Shown here piece after piece: positions 35,416 through 44,489 of a stretch of DNA of 64,000 bases. Position numbers and translations under genes: made by a program. The notes under the pieces are model-generated. The model saw only the letters and a program-made list of their open reading frames with translations, had not been told where the DNA came from and did no database searches. Position 1 is the stretch's first letter. Every line of letters begins with the position of its first letter. This stretch comes from Streptomyces sp. HUAS MG91 (GTDB taxonomy: Bacteria > Actinomycetota > Actinomycetes > Streptomycetales > Streptomycetaceae): the NCBI RefSeq assembly GCF_040529335.1, contig NZ_CP159534.1:2356001-2420000 (forward strand), read 5' to 3'.

Positions 35416-36912
35416 GTGAGCACCGAAGAGCGGACCCGGGACCGGCGCGGGCGACGACGCACGCCGGCGGTCGCCTCGGCCCTGGCGGCTGTCCTCCTGG
35501 CCGGTGGCGGTGGCGCGTACTGGGCGACGAGCGTGTCCGGTGACGGCTCCGGGGGCCGCGCGGACGGTGCCGGTGGCGGCGGCACTCCCCCGCCGCTGGC
35601 GCTGGACGGCTACGGCGAGGGCGGCACCCCGGGCACGTCGAACGGGATCGCGCCGGGCGAGCCGGATCCGAACGGCTCGCGGTACGAGGCCTCCGGCGAT
35701 CTGCCCGCCGGGCCGGACGAGGCCGCGGTGTACCGGGCGAAGGGCGCGGTGACCGCCGACGACGTGCGGGCCCTGGCCAAGGCGCTCGACGTGGCCGGGA
35801 CGCCGAGGCTGCAGGCCGGCACCTGGCGGATCGGACCGGCGCCGGACGGTTCGGGCCCCTCGCTTGAGGTGACCGGGAAGGCGCCGGGCACCTGGACGTA
35901 CGCGCGCTACGCGCCGTCGGCGAGCGGGAAGAAGTGTCCGGCCGGCGCCGCGTGCGCGGGCGGGGCGGGCAGCGGGAGCGAGCGGGACGCGGTGAGCGAG
36001 GCGGCCGCGAGGAAGGCCGCGGCGCCCGTCCTCAAGGCGCTCGGGCAGGACACGGCGAAGCTGGACGCGAGCCAGCTCATGGGCGCCACCCGGGTGGTGA
36101 ACGCCGATCCCGAGGTGGGCGGTCTGCCGACGTACGGCTGGACGACCGGGATCCAGATCGGCGCCGACGGTCAAGTGGTCGGCGGCAGCGGGCATGTGAA
36201 GACGCCGGCCGAGGGCGCCACGTACCCGACGATCGGTGCGCGGGAGACGCTGAAGAGGATGAACGGCGCGGCGGCGGGCGGCCGGGTCCCGGCCGACGCC
36301 TGCGCGAGCGCGGTGCCGCTGGACGGCGGTTCGGGGTGTACGCCGTCGTCGCCGAGGCCGCCCGCGTCGACGACGGTCGACGTCACCGAGGCCGTGTTCG
36401 GGCTCGCCGTGTACGCGGCCGGCGGCGAGCAGCTGCTCGTACCGTCGTGGCTGTTCACGGTGGAGCGGCCGGGGGCCGGGCGTCCAACGACCGTGACGCA
36501 TCCGGCGGTGGCGCCCAAGTATCTGGTCGCGCCGGGGAGTTCGACGGCCGCGCCGCAGCCGTCGGTGTCGGCTTCCGGCTCGGCGCCGGGCGGGCAGGGG
36601 TCCGAGGTCCGCGACGTGCGGGTGCAGGGGTATCGCGCGGACTCTTCGGGGAAGACGCTGACCCTGCACTTCACCGGGGGCGTGTGCGCGACGTACAAGG
36701 CGGTGGCGGACGAGTCGGGGAAGACGGTGACCGTGCGGGTGACCGGGACCCAGAAGAAGGGGGCCGTCTGCATCGCGATGGCCAAGTTCTACACGCTGCC
36801 GGTGGCGCTCGACGCTCCGCTGGACGGACGGAAGGTCGTCGGCACGGACGGGAGCACGGTGGCGCCCGCCGAACGGAACCAGCCGGGCAGCGGGCCCGCA
36901 CCCCGCGACTGA
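35416..36912 (+). CDS. Hypothetical membrane-anchored secreted protein
   Basis: 498 residues. Short basic cytoplasmic N-terminus (TRDRRGRRRTP), a single helix (AVASALAAVLLAGGGGAYWA), then a long extracytoplasmic region rich in Gly, Ala, Ser and Pro with little helix. It holds scattered Cys pairs (KKCPAGAACAGG; ACASAVPLDGGSGC; GGVCATYKAV...GAVCIAMAKFY) that could form disulfides. No enzymatic motif is recognised. The GTG at 35416 has GGAG 8 nt upstream. Ends 2 bp before a 49-bp hairpin shared with the convergent erpA gene. Function unknown. Confidence 0.75.
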   Translation: MSTEERTRDRRGRRRTPAVASALAAVLLAGGGGAYWATSVSGDGSGGRADGAGGGGTPPPLALDGYGEGGTPGTSNGIAPGEPDPNGSRYEASGDLPAGPDEAAVYRAKGAVTADDVRALAKALDVAGTPRLQAGTWRIGPAPDGSGPSLEVTGKAPGTWTYARYAPSASGKKCPAGAACAGGAGSGSERDAVSEAAARKAAAPVLKALGQDTAKLDASQLMGATRVVNADPEVGGLPTYGWTTGIQIGADGQVVGGSGHVKTPAEGATYPTIGARETLKRMNGAAAGGRVPADACASAVPLDGGSGCTPSSPRPPASTTVDVTEAVFGLAVYAAGGEQLLVPSWLFTVERPGAGRPTTVTHPAVAPKYLVAPGSSTAAPQPSVSASGSAPGGQGSEVRDVRVQGYRADSSGKTLTLHFTGGVCATYKAVADESGKTVTVRVTGTQKKGAVCIAMAKFYTLPVALDAPLDGRKVVGTDGSTVAPAERNQPGSGPAPRD

Positions 36913-36914
36913 CG

Positions 36915-36963
36915 CAGGACAAAGGGCCGGGACACCCAGTGGGTGTCCCGGCCCTTTGTCCTG
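36915..36963. terminator. Long bidirectional terminator hairpin
   Basis: Perfect 23-bp arms, CAGGACAAAGGGCCGGG + ACACCC (36915-36937) and the complement (36941-36963), with an AGT loop. Sits between convergent stops at 36912 and 36983. Confidence 0.9.
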
Positions 36964-36982
36964 CTCGTGGCGCTCGTGCTGT

Positions 36983-37339
36983 TTAGCTGAACGAGTCGCC
37001 GCAGGCGCAGGAACCCGTCGCGTTCGGGTTGTCGATCGTGAAGCCCTGCTTCTCGATGGTGTCGACGAAGTCGATGGAGGCGCCGCCCAGGTACGGGGCG
37101 GACATGCGGTCGGTGACGACCTTGACGCCGCCGAAGTCCTTGACGACATCGCCGTCGAGCGAGCGCTCGTCGAAGAAGAGCTGGTAGCGCAGGCCGGAGC
37201 AGCCACCGGGCTGAACAGCCACACGCAGGGCCAGGTCGTCGCGGCCTTCCTGGTCGAGCAGGGCCTTGACCTTGGCCGCGGCTTCGTCGCTGAGGATGAT
37301 GCCGTCGCTGACGGTGGTGGTCTCGTCCGATACGGACAT
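36983..37339 (-). CDS. erpA: A-type iron-sulfur cluster carrier (HesB/IscA/ErpA)
   Basis: 118 residues. The A-type fold shows VALRVAVQPGGCSGLRYQLFFDE with the first cluster Cys, and the C-terminal CxC motif GSCACGDSFS gives the other two. Transfers Fe-S clusters to apo-enzymes in the cytoplasm. ATG at 37339. Divergent from nadA, whose product needs a 4Fe-4S cluster; delivery to NadA is a reasonable inference. ErpA is the likely name because it is the only A-type carrier expected outside the suf operon in Streptomyces. Confidence 0.92.
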   Translation of the reverse strand: MSVSDETTTVSDGIILSDEAAAKVKALLDQEGRDDLALRVAVQPGGCSGLRYQLFFDERSLDGDVVKDFGGVKVVTDRMSAPYLGGASIDFVDTIEKQGFTIDNPNATGSCACGDSFS

Positions 37340-37600
37340 CTACATCTCTCCCGGGTTGTACGGAGACTGCTTGCCGACCATTGCAACCGGCAAAGGCCCG
37401 GATCCATTCCGGATCCGCCGAGGGTTTTGCACTTCCTCTTTTCATGCTCGCACACCTGGGGCGAACGGGGCACGGGCCGTCCCACGCGGATTGCGTCACA
37501 TCGACGACATCGGCATCGTCAAACTGACGTGAAGCACGTATGATAGATAGCGTCATTTCGACGAGAAGTGTTCTGCAGAACTCAAGAAAGGGTGCGTGAC
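37340..37600. promoter_or_regulatory. Divergent promoter region of erpA and nadA
   Basis: 261 bp without a gene. Contains TATGAT at 37539-37544, a good -10 for nadA, within GACGTGAAGCACGTATGAT. The nadA site GAAAGGG is at 37585-37591. Inverted CTGACG/CGTCA half-sites flank the -10 (about 37524-37554) and could be an operator. Confidence 0.5.
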
Positions 37601-38788
37601 GTGACCACGGCCCAGACCCCCGTTGACCTGGATGTGTCGCCCACTCCGCTGGCGCTGCTCCTGCTCGGCCGCGAGGCCGACACCCGGAGCGAGCGTGGCG
37701 TGGAGTGCCCCGGCGACCTGCCCTCCCCGTCCGACCCGGACCTGGTGGAGCGTGCCCGCGCGGCCAAGGAGAAGCTCGGCGACAAGGTGTTCGTGCTCGG
37801 GCACCACTACCAGCGCGACGAGGTCATCCAGTTCGCCGACGTCACCGGCGACTCCTTCAAGCTGGCGCGGGACGCCGCCGCGCGCCCCGAGGCCGAGTAC
37901 ATCGTGTTCTGCGGTGTGCACTTCATGGCCGAGTCGGCCGACATCCTGACCGGCGACGACCAGAAGGTCGTCCTGCCGGACCTGGCCGCCGGCTGCTCGA
38001 TGGCCGACATGGCCACCGCCGAGCAGGTCGCCGAGTGCTGGGACGTGCTGACCGAGGCCGGGATCACCGAGCAGGTCGTGCCCGTCTCGTACATGAACTC
38101 CTCGGCCGACATCAAGGCGTTCACCGGCAAGCACGGCGGCACCATCTGTACGTCGTCGAACGCCGAGCGCGCGCTGAACTGGGCGTTCGAGCAGGGCGAG
38201 AAGGTGCTCTTCCTGCCGGACCAGCACCTCGGGCGCAACACGGCGGTCCGGGACCTCGGGATGTCACTGGACGACTGCGTCGTCTACAACCCGCACAAGC
38301 CGAACGGCGGGCTGACCGCCGAGCAGCTGCGGGACGCGAAGATGATCCTGTGGCGCGGGCACTGCTCGGTGCACGGGCGGTTCTCGCTGGACTCCGTGAA
38401 CGACGTGCGCGAGCGCATACCCGGGGTGAACGTCCTCGTGCACCCCGAGTGCAAGCACGAGGTCGTCGCCGCGGCGGACTACGTCGGGTCGACGGAGTAC
38501 ATCATCAAGGCGCTGGAGGCCGCGCCCGCCGGGTCGAAGTGGGCCATCGGGACCGAGCTGAACCTGGTCCGCCGTCTGGCGAACCGGTTCGCGCCCGAGG
38601 GCAAGGAGATCGTCTTCCTCGACAAGACGGTCTGCTTCTGCTCGACCATGAACCGGATCGACCTGCCGCATCTGGTCTGGACGCTGGAGTCCCTGGCGGA
38701 CGGTCAGCTCGTGAACCGCATCGAGGTCGACCGCGAGACGGAGCACTTCGCGAAGCTGGCCCTGGAACGGATGCTGGCGCTGCCGTAG
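37601..38788 (+). CDS. nadA: Quinolinate synthase
   Basis: 395-residue enzyme condensing iminoaspartate with dihydroxyacetone phosphate to quinolinate, in de novo NAD synthesis. Visible: FVLGHHYQRDEVIQFADVTGDSF (substrate-binding HHYQ), FCGVHFMAESADIL, LAAGCSMADM, HPECKHEVV and FLDKTVCFCSTMNR, which supply the three Cys of the 4Fe-4S cluster. The N-terminal 40 residues are the Streptomyces-type extension. GTG at 37601 with GAAAGGG upstream. No nadB or nadC follows; the gene is monocistronic, ended by a 15-bp-arm hairpin. Confidence 0.96.
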   Translation: MTTAQTPVDLDVSPTPLALLLLGREADTRSERGVECPGDLPSPSDPDLVERARAAKEKLGDKVFVLGHHYQRDEVIQFADVTGDSFKLARDAAARPEAEYIVFCGVHFMAESADILTGDDQKVVLPDLAAGCSMADMATAEQVAECWDVLTEAGITEQVVPVSYMNSSADIKAFTGKHGGTICTSSNAERALNWAFEQGEKVLFLPDQHLGRNTAVRDLGMSLDDCVVYNPHKPNGGLTAEQLRDAKMILWRGHCSVHGRFSLDSVNDVRERIPGVNVLVHPECKHEVVAAADYVGSTEYIIKALEAAPAGSKWAIGTELNLVRRLANRFAPEGKEIVFLDKTVCFCSTMNRIDLPHLVWTLESLADGQLVNRIEVDRETEHFAKLALERMLALP

Positions 38789-38794
38789 CGGGAT

Positions 38795-38836
38795 GCCTCA
38801 GCGGGGCCGCACCTTTTGGCACGGCCCCGCTGAGGC
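38795..38836. terminator. nadA terminator
   Basis: Perfect 15-bp arms GCCTCAGCGGGGCCG (38795-38809) and CGGCCCCGCTGAGGC (38822-38836) around a 12-nt loop, 7 nt after the nadA stop. Confidence 0.85.
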
Positions 38837-38854
38837 GCCCCGTCAGGGGAGGCT

Positions 38855-38905
38855 GCGCGCAGCGCATGCCTCAGGGGCGCGGGGAACTGCGCGAGAAGCC
38901 CCACC
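38855..38905 (+). repeat. Intergenic palindromic repeat, locus 5
   Basis: Forward core at 38873-38894, preceded by GCGCAGCGCATGCCTC and followed by GAAGCCCCACCGGG, which also follows the core at locus 1. Lies between the nadA terminator and the RND gene terminator, in a 277-bp convergent gap that holds no gene. Confidence 0.8.
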
Positions 38906-39025
38906 GGGCTGCACCCGCGAACGGCGCTGAACTGGCCGCCCCCTGAAGCGCTCACCCCGCACCGGGGTGCCGCCTTGCCCACCCTGCCGCCCCAGGCGGC
39001 AGACTGCCCAAGGCGGCGGGGCGGA

Positions 39026-39057
39026 GGCGCCCCGGGCGGCAGGAGGCCCGGGGCGCC
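39026..39057. terminator. RND permease terminator
   Basis: GGCGCCCCGGG (39026-39036) / CCCGGGGCGCC (39047-39057), 8 bp past the permease stop on the minus strand. Confidence 0.75.
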
Positions 39058-39065
39058 GAAGGTCG

Positions 39066-42000
39066 TCAGACCTGGGCCGGCTCCGATTCCGGTTCCGGGG
39101 ACGGAGACTGCGGCGGAACCTCGGCGGTACCGCGCTTGGCGGCACGCTTACGCGCCCGCTTCTCCTTCCGGAGCTCCAGGATCGCGTAGAGCGTCGGCAC
39201 GAGCAGCAGGGTCAGCAGCGTCGACGTGATCAGACCGCCGATGACGACCACGGCCAGCGGCTGCGCGATGAACCCGCCCTCCCCGGTGACGCCGAGCGCC
39301 ATCGGAAGCAGCGCGAAGATCGTCGCCAGGGCCGTCATGAGGATCGGGCGCAGACGGTGCCGGCCGCCCTCGACCACGGCTTCCACGACGCCGAGCCCCT
39401 GACTCCGGTACTGGTTGATCAGGTCGATCAACACGATGGCGTTCGTGACCACGATGCCGATGAGCATCAGCATGCCGATCATCGCGGGCACGCCCATCGG
39501 CGTACCGGTAGCGATGAGCAGACCGATGGCGCCGGTCGCCGCGAACGGGATCGAGACCAGCAGGATCAGCGGCTGCGCCAGCGAGCGGAACGTCGCCACC
39601 AGGAGCATGAACACGATCGCGATGGCCGCGAGCATGGCCAGGGCCAGGTTCTTGAACGCGTCGTCCTGGTCGGAGGTGACACCGCCGATGGTCGCCGTGG
39701 CGCCCTTCGGCAGATCCAGCGCCTTGATCTTCGACTGGAGGTCGGTGCTGACGGCACCGGTGTTGTCCCCGGTCGGCTTCGCCGTGATCGTCGCCGCGCG
39801 GGCGCCGTCGATCCGGGTCATCGAGACCGGACCGTCGACCAGCTTCACGGTGGCGATGTCGCCGAGGGTCAGCCCGCGCGGGCCCATCGGCAGCTTCTTC
39901 AGCTGGGCCGTGGTCGCGGCGGGCTTCGCCGACTTCACCACGATGTCGCGCTCGGTGTCGTCGAGGGTCGCCTTGCCGCTGGTGGTGCCGCGCACCGCCT
40001 GCGTGACGGCGGCGCCGAGCGTCGTGTCGTCGAACCCGGCCGCGGCCGCCTTGGAGTTGGCCCTGACCGAGATCCGCGGGACGGACTGCGACAGGTCGCT
40101 GGTGACGTCGGTGACGTCGTCGAGCGAGGCGACGGCGTCCTTGACCTGATCGGCCGCCCGGTCGAGGACAGCGCCGTCGGCGGCCTTCACGACCACGCTC
40201 AGGTCCTGGCTGCCGAAGCCGTCACCGGCCGAGATCGTCGTCGTACCGAGGCCGTCGAGCTTGCCGAGCTCGCGCTCGATGCGGTCCTGCGTGTCCTCGT
40301 ACGACGCCTTGTCCTTCAGGGTCACCGAGTACGAAGCCTGGTTGGTGTCGGTGCCGCCGCCGAAGGCCGCCATGAAGCCCGACGAGCCGACGGTGACCTG
40401 GTAGTCCTTGACCTCGTCGATGCTCTGGAGGACCTTCTCGACCTTCTTCGCGGACGCGTCGGTGGCGGCCAGGCTGGTGCCGGGGGCCAGCTCCTGCTTG
40501 ATGGAGAGGACCTCCTGCTCGCCCTGGTCGAAGAAGTTGGTCTTCAGCAGCGGGGCCATGCCGAACGTGCCGATGAGGATCACGACGGCGAGCGCCAGGC
40601 TGGTGAGGCGGCGCCGGGTGGCGAAGCGCAGCACGGGCACGTACGCCCGCTGCAGCCACGACCTGGCCTCCTTCTCCTCGGCCAGGCGACGGGCCTCCTC
40701 CGGGTCGACGCCCTGGACCGCCTTGGGCGCGCGCAGGAACCAGAAGGACAGCACCGGGACGACCGTCAGGGACACCAGCAGGGACGCGAGGAGCGCCGCG
40801 GTGACCGTGAGGGAGAACGAGCCGAACAGCTCGCCCACCATGCCGCCGACCAGGCCGATCGGCAGGAACACGGCGACCGTCGTCAGGGTCGATGAGGTGA
40901 CCGCGCCGGCCACCTCGCGGACCGCGGTGAGGATGGCCTCCTTGCGTTCCTCGCCGTAGCCGAGGTGGCGCTTGATGTTCTCCAGGACGACGATCGAGTC
41001 GTCGACGACCCGGCCGATCGCGATGGTCAGCGCGCCGAGCGTCAGCATGTTCAGGGACAGGTCACGGGTCCACAGCACGATCAGGGCGAGGACCACGGAC
41101 AGCGGAATGGAGACCGCCGTCACCAGGGTCGAGCGCAGCGACGCCAGGAAGACCAGGATGACGATGACGGCGAAGAGCAGGCCGAGCGCGCCCTCCGTGG
41201 TCAGGCCCGAGATGGACTTGGAGACCGCCGGGCCCTGGTCGCTGACGACGGTGAGGTCCGCGCCCTTGCCGAGGTCCTGGCGCAGGCCGGGCAGCTTGTC
41301 CTCGACCGCCTTGGAGATGGTGACGGCCGAGCCGTCGTGGTCCATGGTCACGGCGACGGCGAGGCTGGGCCGGCCGTCGGTGCGGGTGAGCGAGTCGGCC
41401 GTGGACGGCTGCTGCTTCACGGTGGCGATGTCGGCGAGGCGTACGGGCTTCTTGACGCCCGCGCCCGTGATCATCAGGTCCTTGATCTGGGCCAGCGAGG
41501 TGAAGCCGCCGCCGACCTGGACCGTGCGGTTCTTGCCGCCCTCGTCGAAGGAGCCCGCGGGCACGGTGGCGCCGCCGGCCTGGAGGGACTGGCCGATCGC
41601 CTGGACGCCGACACCGGCGGCGGCCATCTTCTTCGGGTTCGGCGTGACGTTGATCTGGAGGTCGCGGACGCCGTCGACCGAGACCTGGCCGACGCCGTCG
41701 ATGTCCTTGAGGGACGGCACGACGGTCTTGTCGAGCTGGTCGGCGAGCGCCTGCTGGTCCTGGTCGGAGGTGACCGCGAGGACGACGGTCGGGATGTCGT
41801 CGGTGGAGCCCGCGACGACCTGCGGGTCGACGTCGTCGGGCAGTTGGGCGCGCGCCCGGTTGACGGCCTGCTGGACGTCGGCGACGAGCTGCTTGGTGCC
41901 GGTGCCGTAGTCGAACGACGCCATCACCAGGGCGTTGCCCTCGCTCGCCGTCGAGGTGACGCCGGTGATCCCGGAGACGGCGTCGAGGGAGTTCTCCAGC

Positions 42001-42200
42001 GGTTCGACGACCTGCTTCTCCACCACGTCGGGGGACGCGCCCTGGTACGGGGCGATCACCGACACCATGGGCAGTTCGATCGTGGGCAGCAGTTGCTGCT
42101 TGAGCTGGGGGATCGCTATCGCGCCGAAGACGATCGCGATGATCGACATCAGGCCGATCAGGGCACGCTGGGCGAGGCTGAATCTCGACAGCCAGGACAT
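39066..42200 (-). CDS. RND-family (HAE1-like) efflux permease
   Basis: 1044-residue AcrB-type transporter with twelve predicted helices and two large extracytoplasmic loops. The first helix (QRALIGLMSIIAIVFGAIAI) is followed by LLPTIELPMVSVIAPYQGASPDVVEKQVVEPLE, the family hallmark. Helix 4 shows LNMLTLGALTIAIGRVVDDSIVVLENI with the proton-relay Asp pair. It ends in a Pro/Glu/Ser-rich tail. No adaptor (MFP) or outer-membrane partner is encoded nearby, as expected for a Gram-positive envelope; substrate unknown. ATG at 42200 with GGGGAG upstream. A LuxR-type two-component system lies just upstream on the same strand and could regulate it. Confidence 0.92.
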   Translation of the reverse strand: MSWLSRFSLAQRALIGLMSIIAIVFGAIAIPQLKQQLLPTIELPMVSVIAPYQGASPDVVEKQVVEPLENSLDAVSGITGVTSTASEGNALVMASFDYGTGTKQLVADVQQAVNRARAQLPDDVDPQVVAGSTDDIPTVVLAVTSDQDQQALADQLDKTVVPSLKDIDGVGQVSVDGVRDLQINVTPNPKKMAAAGVGVQAIGQSLQAGGATVPAGSFDEGGKNRTVQVGGGFTSLAQIKDLMITGAGVKKPVRLADIATVKQQPSTADSLTRTDGRPSLAVAVTMDHDGSAVTISKAVEDKLPGLRQDLGKGADLTVVSDQGPAVSKSISGLTTEGALGLLFAVIVILVFLASLRSTLVTAVSIPLSVVLALIVLWTRDLSLNMLTLGALTIAIGRVVDDSIVVLENIKRHLGYGEERKEAILTAVREVAGAVTSSTLTTVAVFLPIGLVGGMVGELFGSFSLTVTAALLASLLVSLTVVPVLSFWFLRAPKAVQGVDPEEARRLAEEKEARSWLQRAYVPVLRFATRRRLTSLALAVVILIGTFGMAPLLKTNFFDQGEQEVLSIKQELAPGTSLAATDASAKKVEKVLQSIDEVKDYQVTVGSSGFMAAFGGGTDTNQASYSVTLKDKASYEDTQDRIERELGKLDGLGTTTISAGDGFGSQDLSVVVKAADGAVLDRAADQVKDAVASLDDVTDVTSDLSQSVPRISVRANSKAAAAGFDDTTLGAAVTQAVRGTTSGKATLDDTERDIVVKSAKPAATTAQLKKLPMGPRGLTLGDIATVKLVDGPVSMTRIDGARAATITAKPTGDNTGAVSTDLQSKIKALDLPKGATATIGGVTSDQDDAFKNLALAMLAAIAIVFMLLVATFRSLAQPLILLVSIPFAATGAIGLLIATGTPMGVPAMIGMLMLIGIVVTNAIVLIDLINQYRSQGLGVVEAVVEGGRHRLRPILMTALATIFALLPMALGVTGEGGFIAQPLAVVVIGGLITSTLLTLLLVPTLYAILELRKEKRARKRAAKRGTAEVPPQSPSPEPESEPAQV

Positions 42201-42365
42201 GTTGGCAGGTCTCCCCGGGGAGCGGTGAGCGGTGGGCAGCGCCCCGTGCGCGGACACGCGGGGGCACGAGTACACCCTGGTGCACGGAAAAGGCCCGGCA
42301 CGTCGCTCCCAGGTCCCGTTACTTATCCGGCTCCTACTGCGCCCGTAGTACGCGGCCGGTGCGGG

Positions 42366-43064
42366 TCACTCCACCCGTGGGCGGACCAGGCCCGATTCGT
42401 AGGCAATCACGACGAGTTGGGCCCGGTCGCGGGCGCCCAGCTTGGCCATCGCACGGTTCACGTGGGTCTTCACGGTGAGCGGGGAGACTTCGAGCCGCTC
42501 GGCGATCTCGTCGTTGGAGTGGCCGCCCGCGACCTGCACGAGGACCTCGCGCTCGCGGACGGTGAGGGCGGCGAGCCGCTCGGCGTGGGCTCCCGCGGAC
42601 CGGCCGTCGTCCTCGTGACCGTCGCCCTGCGCGAGGAACTTGGCGATCAGCCCCTTGGTCGCGGCGGGTGACAGGAGGGCGTCGCCGGCGGCCGCGATCC
42701 GTACGGCGCCGAGCAGTTCCTCGGGTTCCGCGCCCTTGCCGAGGAAGCCGGAGGCGCCGGCCCGCAGGGACTGCACGACGTACTCGTCGACCTCGAAGGT
42801 GGTCAGCATGACCACGCGGACGGCGGCGAGTTCGGGGTCCGCGCTGATCTCGCGGGTCGCGGCGAGGCCGTCGGTGCCGGGCATCCGGATGTCCATCAGG
42901 ACCACGTCGGGCCGCTCGGACCTGGCGAGCAGGACCGCCTGCGCGCCGTCCGACGCCTCCCCCACCACCTGCATGTCCGGCTCGGAGTCGACGAGCACCT
43001 TGAAGGCGCTGCGCAGCAGGGCCTGGTCGTCGGCGAGGAGGACACGGATCGTGCCGCTGGTCAT
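42366..43064 (-). CDS. NarL/FixJ-family response regulator
   Basis: 232 residues. The receiver domain has acidic pair Asp12-Asp13, phospho-acceptor Asp58 (VVLMDIRMPG), a Thr-Thr on strand 4 (VMLTTFEV) and Lys in FLGKGAEPEEL. A flexible linker (QGDGHEDDGRSAG) precedes a LuxR-type HTH (LTVREREVLVQVAGGHSNDEIAERLEVSPLTVKTHVNRAMAKLGARDRAQ). The ATG at 43064 overlaps the kinase stop by 4 bp. Partner of the kinase encoded immediately upstream; a regulon including the neighbouring RND permease is likely but unproven. Confidence 0.94.
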   Translation of the reverse strand: MTSGTIRVLLADDQALLRSAFKVLVDSEPDMQVVGEASDGAQAVLLARSERPDVVLMDIRMPGTDGLAATREISADPELAAVRVVMLTTFEVDEYVVQSLRAGASGFLGKGAEPEELLGAVRIAAAGDALLSPAATKGLIAKFLAQGDGHEDDGRSAGAHAERLAALTVREREVLVQVAGGHSNDEIAERLEVSPLTVKTHVNRAMAKLGARDRAQLVVIAYESGLVRPRVE

Positions 43065-44305
43065 GTGGTGGCGTCCCCTGAAGTGGTGTCGGTGGCCAGG
43101 TCCTTGACGGGAAGGATCGCATGGACGCGGAACCCGCCGCCGTAGCGCGGTCCCGCGGTGAGGGTGCCGCGCAGCGCGGTGACGCGCTCGCGCATGCCGA
43201 GCAGTCCGTGTCCGCCGCTGTCGCGCTCCGGGTCGGGGGCGAGGGCGACGCCCGGTCCGTCGTCGAGGACGCTGACCTCGATGTTGGGCCCCACGCGTAC
43301 GACGCTGACCTCGGCCTTGGCGCCCTGGCCCGCGTGTTTCTGTACGTTCGTCAGCGCTTCCTGCACGATCCGGAACGCGGCGAGGTCGACGGCCGCGGGC
43401 AGCGCCGGGGCCTCCTGGGCGCGGGCCACCTCGACGGGCAGGCCCGCGTGCCGGAAGGTGTCGACGAGGTCGTCGAGCCGGTCCAGGCCCGGGGCCGGTT
43501 CGGTGGGGGCCTCGGGGTCGCCGGTCTGCCGCAGCAGGCCGACGGTGGCGCGGAGTTCGTTGAGCGCGGAGCGGCTGGCCTCGCGGACGTGGCCGAGGGC
43601 TTCCTTGGCCTGGTCGGGGCGCTTGTCCATGACGTGCGCGGCGACCCCGGCCTGCACGTTGACCAGGGCGATGTGGTGGGCGACGACGTCGTGCAGGTCG
43701 CGGGCGATCCGCAGCCGCTCCTCGGCGACCCGGCGTCGGGCCTCCTCCTCGCGGGTGCGTTCGGCGCGTTCGGCGCGCTCGCGGATGGCGTCGACGAAGG
43801 CGCGCCGGGAGCGGACCGCGTCGCCGGCGGCCGCGGCCATGCCGGTCCAGGCGAAGATGCCGAGGTTCTCCTGCGCGTACCAGGGCAGGGGGCCGGCGAG
43901 CATGGCGACGCCGGTGAGCGTCGCCATCGTGGCCAGGCCCACCCGCCAGGTGGTGGGGCGGTCGGTGCGGGCGGCGACCGTGAACAGGGCGATGACGGCG
44001 GACATCACGACGGAGGCGCGGGGGTCGCCGGTGGCCAGTTCGGCGACGGAGACCGTCGCGGTCGCGGCGAGTACGCACATGGGTGCGACGCGCCGGAAGA
44101 CGAGGGCGGCGGCGCCGAGCACCATCAGGACCAGGCTGAGGGGGTTCGGGGTGCGGGCGCCCCAGGTGTAGCTGCCCCCGTCGGCGCTGCTGTGGTCCAC
44201 GAAGGAACCGGCGATCATGCAGACCAGGACGGCGAGGGCGAGGGCGGCGTCGAGGGCCAGGGGGTGGGTTCTGGCCCAGCGTACGAGGGGGGTCACCGGG
44301 GTCAC
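43061..44305 (-). CDS. Sensor histidine kinase (NarL-type partner)
   Basis: 414 residues. The N-terminal half has five to six membrane helices (DAALALAVLVCMIAGSFVD; LVLMVLGAAALVFRRVAPMCVLAATATVSVA) with little periplasmic sequence, so it senses in or at the membrane. Then the HisKA_3 dimerisation domain with phospho-His in RIARDLHDVVAHHIALVNVQAG, and an ATPase domain with VQEALTNVQKHA (N box), SVLDDGPG (G1) and GHGLLGMRERV (G2). GTG at 44305 with AAAGGGG upstream. Co-translated with the response regulator (ATGA). Confidence 0.93.
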   Translation of the reverse strand: MTPVTPLVRWARTHPLALDAALALAVLVCMIAGSFVDHSSADGGSYTWGARTPNPLSLVLMVLGAAALVFRRVAPMCVLAATATVSVAELATGDPRASVVMSAVIALFTVAARTDRPTTWRVGLATMATLTGVAMLAGPLPWYAQENLGIFAWTGMAAAAGDAVRSRRAFVDAIRERAERAERTREEEARRRVAEERLRIARDLHDVVAHHIALVNVQAGVAAHVMDKRPDQAKEALGHVREASRSALNELRATVGLLRQTGDPEAPTEPAPGLDRLDDLVDTFRHAGLPVEVARAQEAPALPAAVDLAAFRIVQEALTNVQKHAGQGAKAEVSVVRVGPNIEVSVLDDGPGVALAPDPERDSGGHGLLGMRERVTALRGTLTAGPRYGGGFRVHAILPVKDLATDTTSGDATT

Positions 44306-44397
44306 GGTAACGGTCCCCTTTCGCGCGGCTGCCCTCCGGGCGGCGATCGGTCCTCCGCGCCCTCCGGTCGTTCTTCGGGTACGGCCCGGTGGGGGCT

Positions 44398-44450
44398 GGT
44401 CGCGCAGTTCCCCGCGCCCCCTGAGATGCGCACTTCGTGCGGCATCTCAT
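44398..44450 (-). repeat. Intergenic palindromic repeat, locus 6
   Basis: Reverse core at 44400-44420, followed by a hairpin TGAGATGC...GCATCTCA (44422-44449) with inner GCAC/GTGC. This GAGATGC hairpin also occurs at locus 9. It lies in the 184-bp gap between pspAA (ending) and the kinase gene start, both minus strand. Confidence 0.8.
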
Positions 44451-44489
44451 CAGAGGCGGCCACCCGCCGTCACTCGGCGGACGACCGGG

